In this document: positions 50,414-60,147 of the stretch, piece by piece | Position numbering within the stretch: the stretch's first letter is position 1 | Layout: the number at the start of each line of letters is the position of its first letter | Assembly (NCBI RefSeq): GCF_013177695.1 | Contig: NZ_WOEY01000051.1 | Coordinates: forward strand, 59,050 to 123,049 | Direction of reading: 5' to 3' | DNA length: 64,000 nucleotides | DNA from: Paraburkholderia solitsugae | GTDB taxonomy: Bacteria; Pseudomonadota; Gammaproteobacteria; Burkholderiales; Burkholderiaceae | Notes under the pieces: model-generated | Told to the model about the DNA's origin: nothing | The model's input: the letters and a program-made list of their open reading frames with translations, nothing else | Database searches by the model: none | Made by a program: the position numbers and the translations under genes

Positions 50414-52861
50414 CTAGATCGGCGTGGTAGCGGTTGTGGCTGTGATTGCCGCTTCCGTTGCTTGTTCGGCCGGTTGTCCTGTCGCGGGTTCCGTCGTCGT
50501 CCCAGGCAATTGCAACGCGTCCAGCGCATCGAGAATCGCTTCGGGCGTTGCCGGCGCGCGCAACGATGGTGCATTGTCCGCGCCCGGCACCGCCGCCGCG
50601 ATCGCGTCACGAATCGCGAGGAACACCGAGAACGGCAGCAGCAGCGGCGGCTCGCCGACGGCCTTCGAATGGAACACGGTCGGCTCGGCGTTCTGATTCT
50701 GATAGAGCTGCACGTGGAACGCCGCGGGGGTATCGCTGACGGCGGGAATCTTGTACGTCGACGGCGCGTGCGTCATCAGGCGGCCATCGCGGTTCCACCA
50801 CAATTCTTCCGTGGTGAGCCAGCCCATGCCCTGAATGAAGCCGCCTTCCACCTGGCCGATATCGATCGCCGGATTGATCGACTGACCAGCGTCGTGCAGG
50901 ACATCCGCGCGCACCAGTTTCCATTCGCCGGTCAGCGTGTCGATCACCACTTCCGACACCGCCGCGCCGTACGCAAAGTAATAAAACGGGTGACCCGTCA
51001 GCGTTTTCGCATCCCAGTGCACTTTCGGCGTCGTATAGAACCCGTCTGACCACAGCTGCACGCGCGCCAGATACGCTGCCGCGACCAGTTGCTCGAACGG
51101 CATCGCACCGCCGTTCACCGATACTTCACTGTTGGCGAATTCCACCGCGTCGGCGGTGCCGCCGAGTTGCTTCGCCGCGAGTTTGGCGAGCCGGTCGCGA
51201 ATGGTCCGGGCAGCGGCTTCGGCGGCTTTGCCGTTCAGGTCACTGCCGGTTGAAGCGGCGGTTGCCGAGGTGTTGGCGATCTTCGACGTATCGGTCGCGG
51301 TTACGCGCACGCGCGAAAGCGGCAAGCCGAGCTGGTTCGCGACGACTTGCGCGACCTTCGTATTCAGCCCCTGGCCCATTTCGGTGCCGCCATGATTGAC
51401 GAGTACCGAACCGTCTTTGTACACGTGCACCAGTGCGCCGGCCTGATTCAGGAACGGCACATTGAACGAGATGCCGAACTTCACCGGCGAGAACGCGAGG
51501 CCGCGTTTGAGCACCGGACTTTTAGCATTGAATGTGGCGATCGCTTCGCGGCGCGCGCGATAGTCACTGGTTTCAAGCAACGTATCGGTCAGCGGCGCGA
51601 TGATGTTGTCTTCGACGCGTTGTCCGTAGGGCGTCGTGTCGCGTTCGCCGATGCCGTAGTAGTTGGCGAGCCGCACATCGAGCGGATCGCACTTCAATTG
51701 GCGCGCGATGCTGTCGAGCATGACTTCCATTACCAGCGCGCCTTGCGGGCCGCCGAAGCCGCGAAACGCGGTGTTCGACTGCGTGTTGGTCTTGCAGCAC
51801 AGCGCGACGATGTCGACGTCGGACAGGTAGTACGCGTTGTCGAAGTGGCAGACCGCACGTGTGGCGACCGCACCGGACAAGTCAGCGGAATAGCCGGCTC
51901 TCAAGGCGATTTCAACGCGCGCGCCGAGAATGCGGCCGCTATCGTCGAAGCCTGCTTCGTACTCGTAGACCGCGTCGTGGCGCTTGCCGGTGATCATGAA
52001 ATCGTCGTCACGATCGGCGCGCAGTTTGACCGGGCGGCGCAGCAGTTTCGCCGCCAGCGACGCCACGCACGCGAACACCGCCGATTGCGATTCCTTGCCG
52101 CCGAACCCGCCACCCATCCGCCGGCATTCGCACACGACGTTGTGCGCCGGCCAGCCGAGCATATGCGCGACGACCTGCTGCATTTCGCTCGGATGCTGCG
52201 TCGAACTGTAAACGAGCATGCCGTCCATTTCCTTCGGCACGGCGTAGGCGATCTGGCCTTCGAGATAGAACTGTTCCTGGCCACCGACTTCGAAGGTGCC
52301 ACGAATTTTATGCGGCGCGGCGGCGATTTTCGCATCGGGTTCGCCGCGCTTCAGATGCATCGGCGGCAGGACGAACTGCTTTTTGGCTTTCGCCTCGGCG
52401 GGCATAAGGACGACTTCGAGTGGCTCATAGCGCACGACGTCATCGCTTTTGGCCAGTGCGGCGGCGCGGCGCGCGAGCTCATGACTTTCGGCGATCACCG
52501 CGAACACCGGTTGGCCGAGATACAGCACTTCGTCCACCGCGAGAATCGGATCGTCGTGCAGCACGGGCCCGCAATTGTTCTCGCCGGGGATATCTTCGGC
52601 GGTCAGCACGGCGATTACGCCGGGCGCTTTTTTCACGGCATCCAGATCGAGCGACACGATTCGCGCGTGCGCGTGCCGCGAGAGTCCAAGCGCCGCGTGC
52701 AGCGTGCCTTGCAATTCGGGGACGTCGTCGGTGTAGGTCGCTTCGCCGCTCACATGCAGCGTGGCGGATTCGTGCGGCAACGACACGCCGATCGCGGTCC
52801 CATTGTCCTGAGCCACGGCGTGCTTTGCAGCATGTTCGACGAAAGCATCAGTCCGGTTCAT
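50414..52861 (-). CDS. xdhB: xanthine dehydrogenase, molybdopterin subunit
   Basis: 815 residues. The start is the ATG that shares a base with the stop of xdhA (TGATG). Molybdenum-site motifs: GGQEQFYLEGQ, RRMGGGFGGKESQ, AFRGFGGPQGALVMEV and the glutamate of KAVGEPPLLLP. It oxidises hypoxanthine and xanthine to urate as partner of the small subunit. The last 50 residues are Thr/Ala/Glu-rich and beyond the fold (GTTTEPATGQPAEQATEA...). Followed 117 bases later by xdhC. Confidence 0.95.
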   Translation of the reverse strand: MNRTDAFVEHAAKHAVAQDNGTAIGVSLPHESATLHVSGEATYTDDVPELQGTLHAALGLSRHAHARIVSLDLDAVKKAPGVIAVLTAEDIPGENNCGPVLHDDPILAVDEVLYLGQPVFAVIAESHELARRAAALAKSDDVVRYEPLEVVLMPAEAKAKKQFVLPPMHLKRGEPDAKIAAAPHKIRGTFEVGGQEQFYLEGQIAYAVPKEMDGMLVYSSTQHPSEMQQVVAHMLGWPAHNVVCECRRMGGGFGGKESQSAVFACVASLAAKLLRRPVKLRADRDDDFMITGKRHDAVYEYEAGFDDSGRILGARVEIALRAGYSADLSGAVATRAVCHFDNAYYLSDVDIVALCCKTNTQSNTAFRGFGGPQGALVMEVMLDSIARQLKCDPLDVRLANYYGIGERDTTPYGQRVEDNIIAPLTDTLLETSDYRARREAIATFNAKSPVLKRGLAFSPVKFGISFNVPFLNQAGALVHVYKDGSVLVNHGGTEMGQGLNTKVAQVVANQLGLPLSRVRVTATDTSKIANTSATAASTGSDLNGKAAEAAARTIRDRLAKLAAKQLGGTADAVEFANSEVSVNGGAMPFEQLVAAAYLARVQLWSDGFYTTPKVHWDAKTLTGHPFYYFAYGAAVSEVVIDTLTGEWKLVRADVLHDAGQSINPAIDIGQVEGGFIQGMGWLTTEELWWNRDGRLMTHAPSTYKIPAVSDTPAAFHVQLYQNQNAEPTVFHSKAVGEPPLLLPFSVFLAIRDAIAAAVPGADNAPSLRAPATPEAILDALDALQLPGTTTEPATGQPAEQATEAAITATTATTPI

Positions 52862-54408
52862 CACGACGACTCCTTCGCAACGGCCGCGTCCGGCACACCG
52901 TTTTCGAACGCGAACGCATTCACGTCGAAGAGGGCGAGCGGCGCGTCATCGCGCGTTTCGAGGTGGAAGCGCCACAGCAGGTTGCGCGCCACCTTCAGTC
53001 GATAGGCGCTCGAGGCGCGCATGTCGGTGAGCGGCTGGTAGTCGGCGACGAGTGCGTTCATCGCTTGCCGCGCCGTGCTTTCGTTCCATGTTGCGCCGTT
53101 CAGCGCGGCCTCGGTTTGCGCGGCGCGTTTAGGCGTCGCGGCCATGCCGCCGAATGCAATACGGGCTTCCCTGATCGCGCCGTTTTCGCCGATGTGCAGC
53201 GCGAACGCGGCGCACACCGCGGAGATGTCCTGATCGTAGCGCTTCGACACTTTGTACGTGCGAAAACGCAGATCGCGCGCCGGACGCGGGACACGCAGCC
53301 CCGTCACAAATTCGCCAGGCGCAAGCGCGGTCTTCTGATAGCCGAGGTAGAACGAATCGAGCTTCAGCGTGCGGGTTTTAGCGCCGTGGCGCAGCATGAC
53401 TTCGGCGCCGAGCGCGAGCAGCGCCGGCATAGAATCGCCGATCGGCGAGCCGTTCGCGACGTTGCCGCCAAGCGTGCCGGCATTGCGGATCGGCAGGGAC
53501 GCGAAACGCGTCCACAACTCGGCCATTTCCGGGTAATCGACGGCGAGTGCCGCGTAGGCGTCTTCGAGCGTGACAGCGGCGCCGATCGTGAGCATCTGCG
53601 CGTCGCGTTCGATCGTCTTTAATTCGGCGACGTTGCCGATATACAGGATGTCGCCGAGATCGCGGAACTGCTTGGTGACCCACAGGCCGACGTCGGTGCT
53701 GCCGGCCAGCAGGCGCGCCCGCGGATGCTCGGCGCGCAGTTTAGCGAACGCGTCGAGCGTGACCGGTGCGTGGAAGGTGGGCGAGCCGAACCCGGCGCCG
53801 CGCGTGTCGGGCGCGCTGTATTCGAAGGTGTCGCGGCGTTGAATCTCACGCAGCGTGTCGGCGACCGCCTTGCGGTCCAGCGTCATGCGCGGGTATTGCG
53901 GATAGTCGAACATCTTCTGCGAGGCGTCGACGATCGGCCGGTAGCCGGTGCAGCGGCACAGATTGCCGGACAGCGCGGCGTTGATTTCATCGCGGGTGGG
54001 CAGGCCGGCGGCGGCCGGCTGGTTTTCGTACAACGCCCACATCGACATCACGAAGCCGGGGGTGCAGAAACCGCACTGAGAGCCGTGGCAATCGACCAAG
54101 GCCTGTTGGACCGGGTGCAGGGCGCCGTCAGCGGCGCGCAGATCTTCGACGGTGAAGAGGGCTTTGCCGTCCAGCGTCGGCAGGAACTGAATACAGGCGT
54201 TGACCGCTTTCAGCACGACACCGCCTTGCGCATCCAGTTCGCCGACGACGACGGTGCAGGCGCCGCAGTCGCCTTCGGCGCAGCCTTCCTTGGTGCCCGT
54301 GCAATGCAAATCCTCGCGCAGGTACTGAAGCACGGTGCGCGACGCCGGGACGCCCGTGACCTCACGGACGGACCCCTGGTGATAAAAGCGGATGGTTTGC
54401 GATGTCAT
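52861..54408 (-). CDS. xdhA: xanthine dehydrogenase, FeS/FAD subunit
   Basis: 515 residues from MTSQTIRFYH. First [2Fe-2S] cluster Cys43, 48, 51, 72; second cluster Cys112, 115, 151, 153 (CGFCTPG ... CRCTGYRP). From about residue 215 an FAD domain with LLAGSTDVGLWVTKQ and NAGTLGGNVANGSPIGDS. It passes electrons from the molybdenum subunit to NAD+. First gene of the minus-strand purine group xdhA-xdhB-xdhC-deaminase-guaD. Confidence 0.95.
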   Translation of the reverse strand: MTSQTIRFYHQGSVREVTGVPASRTVLQYLREDLHCTGTKEGCAEGDCGACTVVVGELDAQGGVVLKAVNACIQFLPTLDGKALFTVEDLRAADGALHPVQQALVDCHGSQCGFCTPGFVMSMWALYENQPAAAGLPTRDEINAALSGNLCRCTGYRPIVDASQKMFDYPQYPRMTLDRKAVADTLREIQRRDTFEYSAPDTRGAGFGSPTFHAPVTLDAFAKLRAEHPRARLLAGSTDVGLWVTKQFRDLGDILYIGNVAELKTIERDAQMLTIGAAVTLEDAYAALAVDYPEMAELWTRFASLPIRNAGTLGGNVANGSPIGDSMPALLALGAEVMLRHGAKTRTLKLDSFYLGYQKTALAPGEFVTGLRVPRPARDLRFRTYKVSKRYDQDISAVCAAFALHIGENGAIREARIAFGGMAATPKRAAQTEAALNGATWNESTARQAMNALVADYQPLTDMRASSAYRLKVARNLLWRFHLETRDDAPLALFDVNAFAFENGVPDAAVAKESS

Positions 54409-54898
54409 GGCGAATCCGAAAGACAGTGCGGACCGGGCGCGCGTTACGCATGGGGTCGCGCCAAAGCCGGCCTCGCGCACGTAGATCGCCATCCAGGTTC
54501 GAAGATAGCACTACCTTGTCCTGAAAAGATTTCCCAACCCGCATGAAGCTTATTCGCAAGCGATCATGAGATAAGTACGATTCGTGCGAAGGCGGGAAGT
54601 TGCGTGAGGCGGGATGAGTGGCGCAATGCCTTGAGGGGCGGGGCGCAGCGAGAAAACGGGGCGGAGCGCGGCTGGCCGTGCGCGGCGCGGCGCCCGGAAA
54701 GCTTGGCGGGGCCCGGGGGCTCGGTGTTTACGCTTGCAAGAAGCGTCTTTTGTCACAAAAAACGCCGCAAAGCAGGGGCGGATGGGTAATTCAGGTTGCC
54801 TCCCGGTCGCCGCCGACGTGAAAACGCCGGCCTTTGCACCGTCTTTTACGGCGGTTGAAGGCCGGCGCGAGGCCAGGTGCGATAATGGAAGGGCCCGA
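54409..54898. other. intergenic region between dsbB and xdhA
   Basis: No gene is supported; overlapping frames have skewed composition. It should hold the xdh promoter near 54420-54560. Close to dsbB lies the inverted repeat listed separately. Confidence 0.4.
54825..54867 (-). terminator. inverted repeat downstream of dsbB
   Basis: Perfect 10-bp arms CGCCGGCCTT/AAGGCCGGCG around 23 bases, beginning about 30 bases after the dsbB stop. No clean T-run follows on the minus strand, so it may be a weak terminator or only an mRNA-stabilising stem. Confidence 0.45.
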
Positions 54899-55540
<642 letters not shown>

Positions 55541-56920
55541 TTAGCGAATCGCTTTAAGCACCGCTTCGGCGCCGCGGCCGATCGCCAGCAACGCGTCGTC
55601 GGCGTGCGGCGCGCCCGCCAGCATCAGGCCGACCGGCGCGTCGCCGCGCAAATGGCAGGGCAGCGAGAGCGCGCAGGCGTCGAGGAAGTTGAACACGCTC
55701 GGGTTGCGCAGGATCAGTGCGTTGGTGCGGCCAAATGCGTCGTCGTCGTGGATCAGATCGGCCACGCGCGGCGGCAATACCGGCACCGTCGGCGAAACGA
55801 CCGCGTCGAAACGCTGCCACAGCGTGCGCGCGGCTTCGTCGAGCATGACCTGGCGTTCGGCGAGCAGGTCCAGATAGTCCACGGCGCTGGCCGGCTGGCC
55901 TTTCAGGATGCGCACCAGCACGCGCGGATCGTATTGATCGCGGTGCTTTTCCAGCAACGGACGGTGCCATGCATACGCTTCAATCGGCGAAAAGCCGAAG
56001 CGGTTGATCTCGGGCAGGCGGTCGAGCGGCGCGAAGCGCACTTCCGTGACGATCGCGCCGGCCGCTTCCAGATGCTTGAGCGCCGTGTCGATCGCGGCGG
56101 CGACGGCCGGTTCGACGCCGTCCGTCACGAAGTTGGTCAATACGCCGAGGCGCACGCCTTCGAGCGGCCGGGCTGCCGGGATGCGTGGCTCCAGGCCGGC
56201 CAGCATCCGGTCGACCAGCGCGCAGCACGCGACCGAGACGCCGATCGGACCGAACGAGTCGAGCGTCGAAGAGAGTGGCACGCCGCCCTGTTTCGGGATG
56301 CGGTCAGCCGTCGGCTTGAAGCCGGTCAGGCCGCACAGTGCCGCCGGGATACGGATCGAGCCACCGGTGTCGGTGCCGAGCGCGATGGCCGCCATGCCGT
56401 CTGCGACGGACGCCGCCGCACCTGACGACGAACCGCCTGAAATCCGCTCGTCGCCCTTTACACCGCGCTGATACGGCGACAGGGGATTCCCATAGTGCGG
56501 ATTCAAGCCGAGTCCGGAAAACGCAAACTCGCTCATATTGGTGCGCCCGACGATCACCGCCCCCGCCCGTTTCAGGCGCGCGACCGCGACTGCGTCCGCC
56601 TTGGCGGCGGGCGCGTCGGCCAGCACCACGGACCCGGCGCGAGTCGGCTGGCCTTCGATATCGAACAGGTCTTTGACCGACACCGGAATCCCGGCGAGCG
56701 GTGAAAGGACGGTGCCGGCGGCGCGCAGCCGGTCGTGTGCGTCAGCCGCGGCGCGGGCACTGTCGGCGTCGACGTGCATGAAGGCGACCGCGCCTTGACC
56801 GGCCGGATTGGCAATCCGGTCGAGCGCGGTTTCGACGAGCGCGCGGCTGGTGGTGCGGCCGGCGGCGAGGTCGGCGGCAAGCTGGACTAGCGGCGGGAAG
56901 GGCGTGAATTCAGTGGCCAT
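55541..56920 (-). CDS. amidase (amidase signature family)
   Basis: 459 residues with the complete Ser-cisSer-Lys triad: Lys in GIPVSVKDLFDIEG, the GGSSSGAAASVADGMA loop, and the nucleophile region GTDTGGSIRIPAALCG. C-terminal substrate motifs are typical of broad amidases and allophanate-like enzymes. It shares strand with a GntR regulator, MFS carrier and DUF2848 protein, which suggests uptake and hydrolysis of an amide or N-acyl compound. Substrate unknown. Confidence 0.92.
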   Translation of the reverse strand: MATEFTPFPPLVQLAADLAAGRTTSRALVETALDRIANPAGQGAVAFMHVDADSARAAADAHDRLRAAGTVLSPLAGIPVSVKDLFDIEGQPTRAGSVVLADAPAAKADAVAVARLKRAGAVIVGRTNMSEFAFSGLGLNPHYGNPLSPYQRGVKGDERISGGSSSGAAASVADGMAAIALGTDTGGSIRIPAALCGLTGFKPTADRIPKQGGVPLSSTLDSFGPIGVSVACCALVDRMLAGLEPRIPAARPLEGVRLGVLTNFVTDGVEPAVAAAIDTALKHLEAAGAIVTEVRFAPLDRLPEINRFGFSPIEAYAWHRPLLEKHRDQYDPRVLVRILKGQPASAVDYLDLLAERQVMLDEAARTLWQRFDAVVSPTVPVLPPRVADLIHDDDAFGRTNALILRNPSVFNFLDACALSLPCHLRGDAPVGLMLAGAPHADDALLAIGRGAEAVLKAIR

Positions 56921-57064
56921 GGTGTCAGGAAGAATCCGGTTGGGCCGGGCGAAGCCGGTTAAGGGCAATGAAATACGGTCGAGGAATACGGTCGATCGGT
57001 TGGCGTCGATCAGATACGGTTGCTCAGATGCGGCTGTTCAGATGCGTTACTCAGATGCATTCAC

Positions 57065-57745
57065 TCACATGCGGTTGAACAAGGTCGCGCGGAACGCTTC
57101 GATGTGCTTTTGCACCGATTGCCGGGCGCCTTCGCCATCGCGTTCGCGCAGCAGGCGAAACAGTTCCAGATGTTCTTCATGGACGTCTTCGAGGTGATGC
57201 GGCTCGGACAGCGAGATGAACCAGAAGCGCAGCGAGCGTTCATGCAGCCCACGCAGGATGTCGGCCAGCACCGGATTGCGCGACGCCGCCGAAATCGCCA
57301 GATGAAACTCGCGGTCGATATCCATCATGCCCTCGATATCATGCGCGGCGACGCAAATCGTCGAGCGCTCGAGCAAGGCCTGCATCGCGTCGAAATCGTG
57401 TTGCTGCGCGTGGCGCGCGGCCAGTTCGACGCAGTAGCTTTCGTTGACGAGCCGCACGTCGATGATCGCCAGCACATCGTCGAGGGAAACCGGGCGCACC
57501 ATGATGCCCTTTCTCGGCATGATGGTGAGCATGCCTTCGTGCACCAGCCGGTGCAGCGCCTGATGCACCGGCGTTCTGCCGATGCCGGTCAGCGCCATCA
57601 ATTCCGCTTCGTTGAGCACCTCGCTCGGCCGCAAACGCATCGTGATGATCTCGCGCTTGACGAAGGCATAGGCCTGTTCGGCGAGACTTGCCGTGGCGGT
57701 CTCGCGGGGGGCACTGGAACGGCGGGCAGTCTGCAAAAGCGTCAT
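57065..57745 (-). CDS. GntR-family regulator, FCD type
   Basis: 226 residues from the ATG chosen; a TTG 14 codons upstream gives a longer form. Winged helix at residues about 20-85 (AYAFVKREIITMRLRPSEVL, then GIGRTPVHQALHRLVHEGML) and an all-helical FCD ligand domain with metal-binding Asp/His (REFHLAISAASRN, HLEDVHEEHLELF). It likely represses the surrounding genes until the substrate is present; the AT-rich inverted repeat at 59965-59983 is a candidate site. Confidence 0.9.
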   Translation of the reverse strand: MTLLQTARRSSAPRETATASLAEQAYAFVKREIITMRLRPSEVLNEAELMALTGIGRTPVHQALHRLVHEGMLTIMPRKGIMVRPVSLDDVLAIIDVRLVNESYCVELAARHAQQHDFDAMQALLERSTICVAAHDIEGMMDIDREFHLAISAASRNPVLADILRGLHERSLRFWFISLSEPHHLEDVHEEHLELFRLLRERDGEGARQSVQKHIEAFRATLFNRM

Positions 57746-57887
57746 GTGAAGAGAAGAGCGGGCGATGTCGTCCGCATTGTAGAGCAAGGTTTTGCGCGGA
57801 CGGCGCCTGGTGGGCGGTTGCTCACCGGCGCTGTCCCCGCATGAGGCGCGCGCCTCGCGTCACGGAAATGACAGCAATCACCGCCGA

Positions 57888-59240
57888 TCAGGCGCTTCTC
57901 GGCGTCACCGCCGCGGCGTGCTGCACCTTGACGCGCGGCATCATCAACGTGACCAGGCCGCCGACGATCAACGCCCCTGCGATCAGCACCAACCCGAAGG
58001 TCACGCTATGCGTTGCATCCTTGACGATGCCGAGCACATACGGGCTCACATAGCCGGCCAGGTTTGCAATCGAGTTGATCACGGCGATCCCGGCAACGGC
58101 TGCGGTGCCTTGCAGGAAGGTCGTGGACATCGACCAGAAGATGCCGAAGCCCGCCAGAATGCCGATATACGCGATCGACAGACCGGTGACGGCGAGTGGA
58201 ATCGAGTTCGTCACCGAGGCGCTGCCGAGCAGACCCGCCGCGCCGATGAAGCAGCACACCGCGTAGTGCCAGCGCCGTTCGCCGGTGATATCCGACGAGC
58301 GGCCGATCAGGATCATGCCGATGCCCGCAGCCAGGTAGGGAATCGCCGTGACGAAGCCGTTCGTGACGAGATTGGTGACGCCGAGGTCCTTGACGATCTG
58401 CGGCAGCCAGAACGAGAAGCCCGCATTGCCGGTGACAAGGCAAAAATAGATCAGCGTCAGCAGCCAGAAGCGGCCCGAGCGCAAGGCAACCGCCAGACTC
58501 TGCTCGGCGCCGGCAGCAGCGGCCGCCGTGTTTTCGCGCGAGAGGCGGGTGAGGACCACGCGTTTTTCGTCGTCGGTGAGCCAGGCGGCTTCGGCGGGCG
58601 TGTTGCGCAACACGGCGAGCGCCCAGAAGCCGGCGAGGATCGACGGAATGCCTTCAATCAGGAACATCCACTGCCAGCCGCGCAAGCCGTGCGCTTCATG
58701 CAGCGCCGACATCAAAAAGCCCGACAACGGCGCGCCGATGATGCCCGCGACCGGAATTGCTGCCATGAAGACGGCGACCATCCGCGCGCGCCGGTCGGAC
58801 GGAAACCAGAAGGTCAGATAGAGCACCACGCCCGGCACCAGACCGGCCTCGGCGACGCCAAGGAAAAAGCGCAGCACATAGAACATCGTTTCCGAACGCA
58901 CAAACATCATCAGACAGGAAAGCAGGCCCCACAGCATCGTGATGCGGGCGATGGTCGCGCGGGCGCCGAACTTCTTCAGCAGCAGATTGCTCGGCACTTC
59001 GAACACGAAATAGCCGAAGAAAAAGATCCCCGCGCCGAGTCCGTACGCCGCGTTCGACAGGCCGAGGTCGCCGGTGAACTGCAGCTTCGCGTAACCGATG
59101 TTGACGCGGTCCAGGTACGACAACACGTAGACGAGAAACAGGAACGGCATGATGCGCCAGGTGATCTTGCGCAGGGCGGCGGCCTCGAGCCACGCGTCGG
59201 AAGACGCGTCGGCGTTGGCGGATAACGGAGGGGAGCTCAT
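57888..59240 (-). CDS. MFS transporter, anion:cation symporter type
   Basis: 450 residues with 12 predicted membrane helices. The opening RIMPFLFLVYVLSYLDRVNI and GAGIFFFGYFVFEVPSNLLL are characteristic of the ACS family (hydroxyphenylacetate, tartrate and phthalate carriers), as is RFFLGVAEAGLVPGVVLYLT. It should import an organic acid or related aromatic. It is encoded eight bases after the DUF2848 gene, so the two are cotranscribed. Confidence 0.9.
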   Translation of the reverse strand: MSSPPLSANADASSDAWLEAAALRKITWRIMPFLFLVYVLSYLDRVNIGYAKLQFTGDLGLSNAAYGLGAGIFFFGYFVFEVPSNLLLKKFGARATIARITMLWGLLSCLMMFVRSETMFYVLRFFLGVAEAGLVPGVVLYLTFWFPSDRRARMVAVFMAAIPVAGIIGAPLSGFLMSALHEAHGLRGWQWMFLIEGIPSILAGFWALAVLRNTPAEAAWLTDDEKRVVLTRLSRENTAAAAAGAEQSLAVALRSGRFWLLTLIYFCLVTGNAGFSFWLPQIVKDLGVTNLVTNGFVTAIPYLAAGIGMILIGRSSDITGERRWHYAVCCFIGAAGLLGSASVTNSIPLAVTGLSIAYIGILAGFGIFWSMSTTFLQGTAAVAGIAVINSIANLAGYVSPYVLGIVKDATHSVTFGLVLIAGALIVGGLVTLMMPRVKVQHAAAVTPRSA

Positions 59241-59247
59241 GGGTGCC

Positions 59248-59940
59248 TCATTCGACGATAGGGAGCGCGTGCACGCGGTAGGCGTGCCGCAGCGTGCGGT
59301 TCAGGATGGGGTCGTGCAGTTCGAGTTCGAGCGCGTCGCCGTCGGCCATGCCGACGATGCCGCCTTGTACCGCCAGCGTGCCGCAGAACATCGCTGCACC
59401 CTCTGCGACGGGCGCGCGTTCCAGCAGATCGGCGGCCGGCAGCAGCGACGCGACAGTGCCCTGCTGGTAGACACGCCGCTCGCCCTTGTTTGTCACAGCG
59501 AAAGCACGCAGTTCAAGCTGGTCCCAGTGGCCGGACACATCGTCGAAACGCCAGGTGTCGCGTGCGACCGGTTTCGGGCAGACCTGTTTGGAGACGGTGA
59601 CGCCGTAGGCCTCGACTTCGCGATCGGTATGGTCGGAGCCGACGGTGACGAGCAGCCCCGTCTTCGAGCGCACCAGCACGCACTCGGCTTCGCCGCTGGA
59701 CTTCACGCCGACCACGTCGATCTGCCCGGCCTGCGACAGCAGCTCGGCGCCGAGGCGGTAGAAGCAGGGCGTGGTGGACGGCCGTTTCACGCCGAGTTCG
59801 GCCAGTTCAGCGATGTGATGCTCGATCGCCGCCTGATCGCGCCCGGCCCAGCCGGCAATCGTCAGATGATTCACTTCGACGATATCGGCGCGACTGTCGC
59901 CGGAACGATCTACAACATTGAAGGACAGCTGCTGCATCAC
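59248..59940 (-). CDS. DUF2848 family protein
   Basis: 230 residues, soluble. The pattern LTIAGWAGRDQAAIEHHIAE, then LGVKRPSTTPCFYRL, then LLVTVGSDHTDREVEAYGV, then QVCPKPVARDTW fits DUF2848, a family that often accompanies amidases and MFS carriers and is related to fumarylacetoacetate-hydrolase-like folds. Two possible starts (MMQQ). First gene of the minus-strand catabolic group. Reaction unknown. Confidence 0.85.
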   Translation of the reverse strand: MMQQLSFNVVDRSGDSRADIVEVNHLTIAGWAGRDQAAIEHHIAELAELGVKRPSTTPCFYRLGAELLSQAGQIDVVGVKSSGEAECVLVRSKTGLLVTVGSDHTDREVEAYGVTVSKQVCPKPVARDTWRFDDVSGHWDQLELRAFAVTNKGERRVYQQGTVASLLPAADLLERAPVAEGAAMFCGTLAVQGGIVGMADGDALELELHDPILNRTLRHAYRVHALPIVE

Positions 59941-59964
59941 TCGACTCCCAGGAAAATATGCAGC

Positions 59965-59983
59965 AAATATTATTGTGATATTT
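59965..59983 (-). promoter_or_regulatory. AT-rich inverted repeat, candidate GntR operator
   Basis: AAATAT-TATTGTG-ATATTT (6-bp arms, 7-base spacer), 25 bases before the DUF2848 start. It stands out in a GC-rich region. The arms may also serve as a -10 element. Confidence 0.45.
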
Positions 59984-60147
59984 CACTAGTGTCCAGCGCG
60001 TCAAAAAAGTTTCGGGTCGACAGCTCCTGCTGTGAGGCGCGTGGTCCGGCCAATCCCAAGCCCTTTCGGCGTTTGCGCGATTCGGTGCGACGCACGCGTG
60101 CGTTACACTGCGTTTTTGGGATATTACTTTTTGTAAGGTACGCGTCT

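Noticed and set aside
51347..53005. Very long plus-strand frame opposite xdhB (also 46574-47869, 20790-22091, 23926-25572 and 60742-61851 opposite other genes)
   Set aside because: Antisense frames stay open by chance in GC-rich DNA; they have shadow composition, no ribosome-binding site and no motifs, while the opposite strand encodes complete known enzymes.
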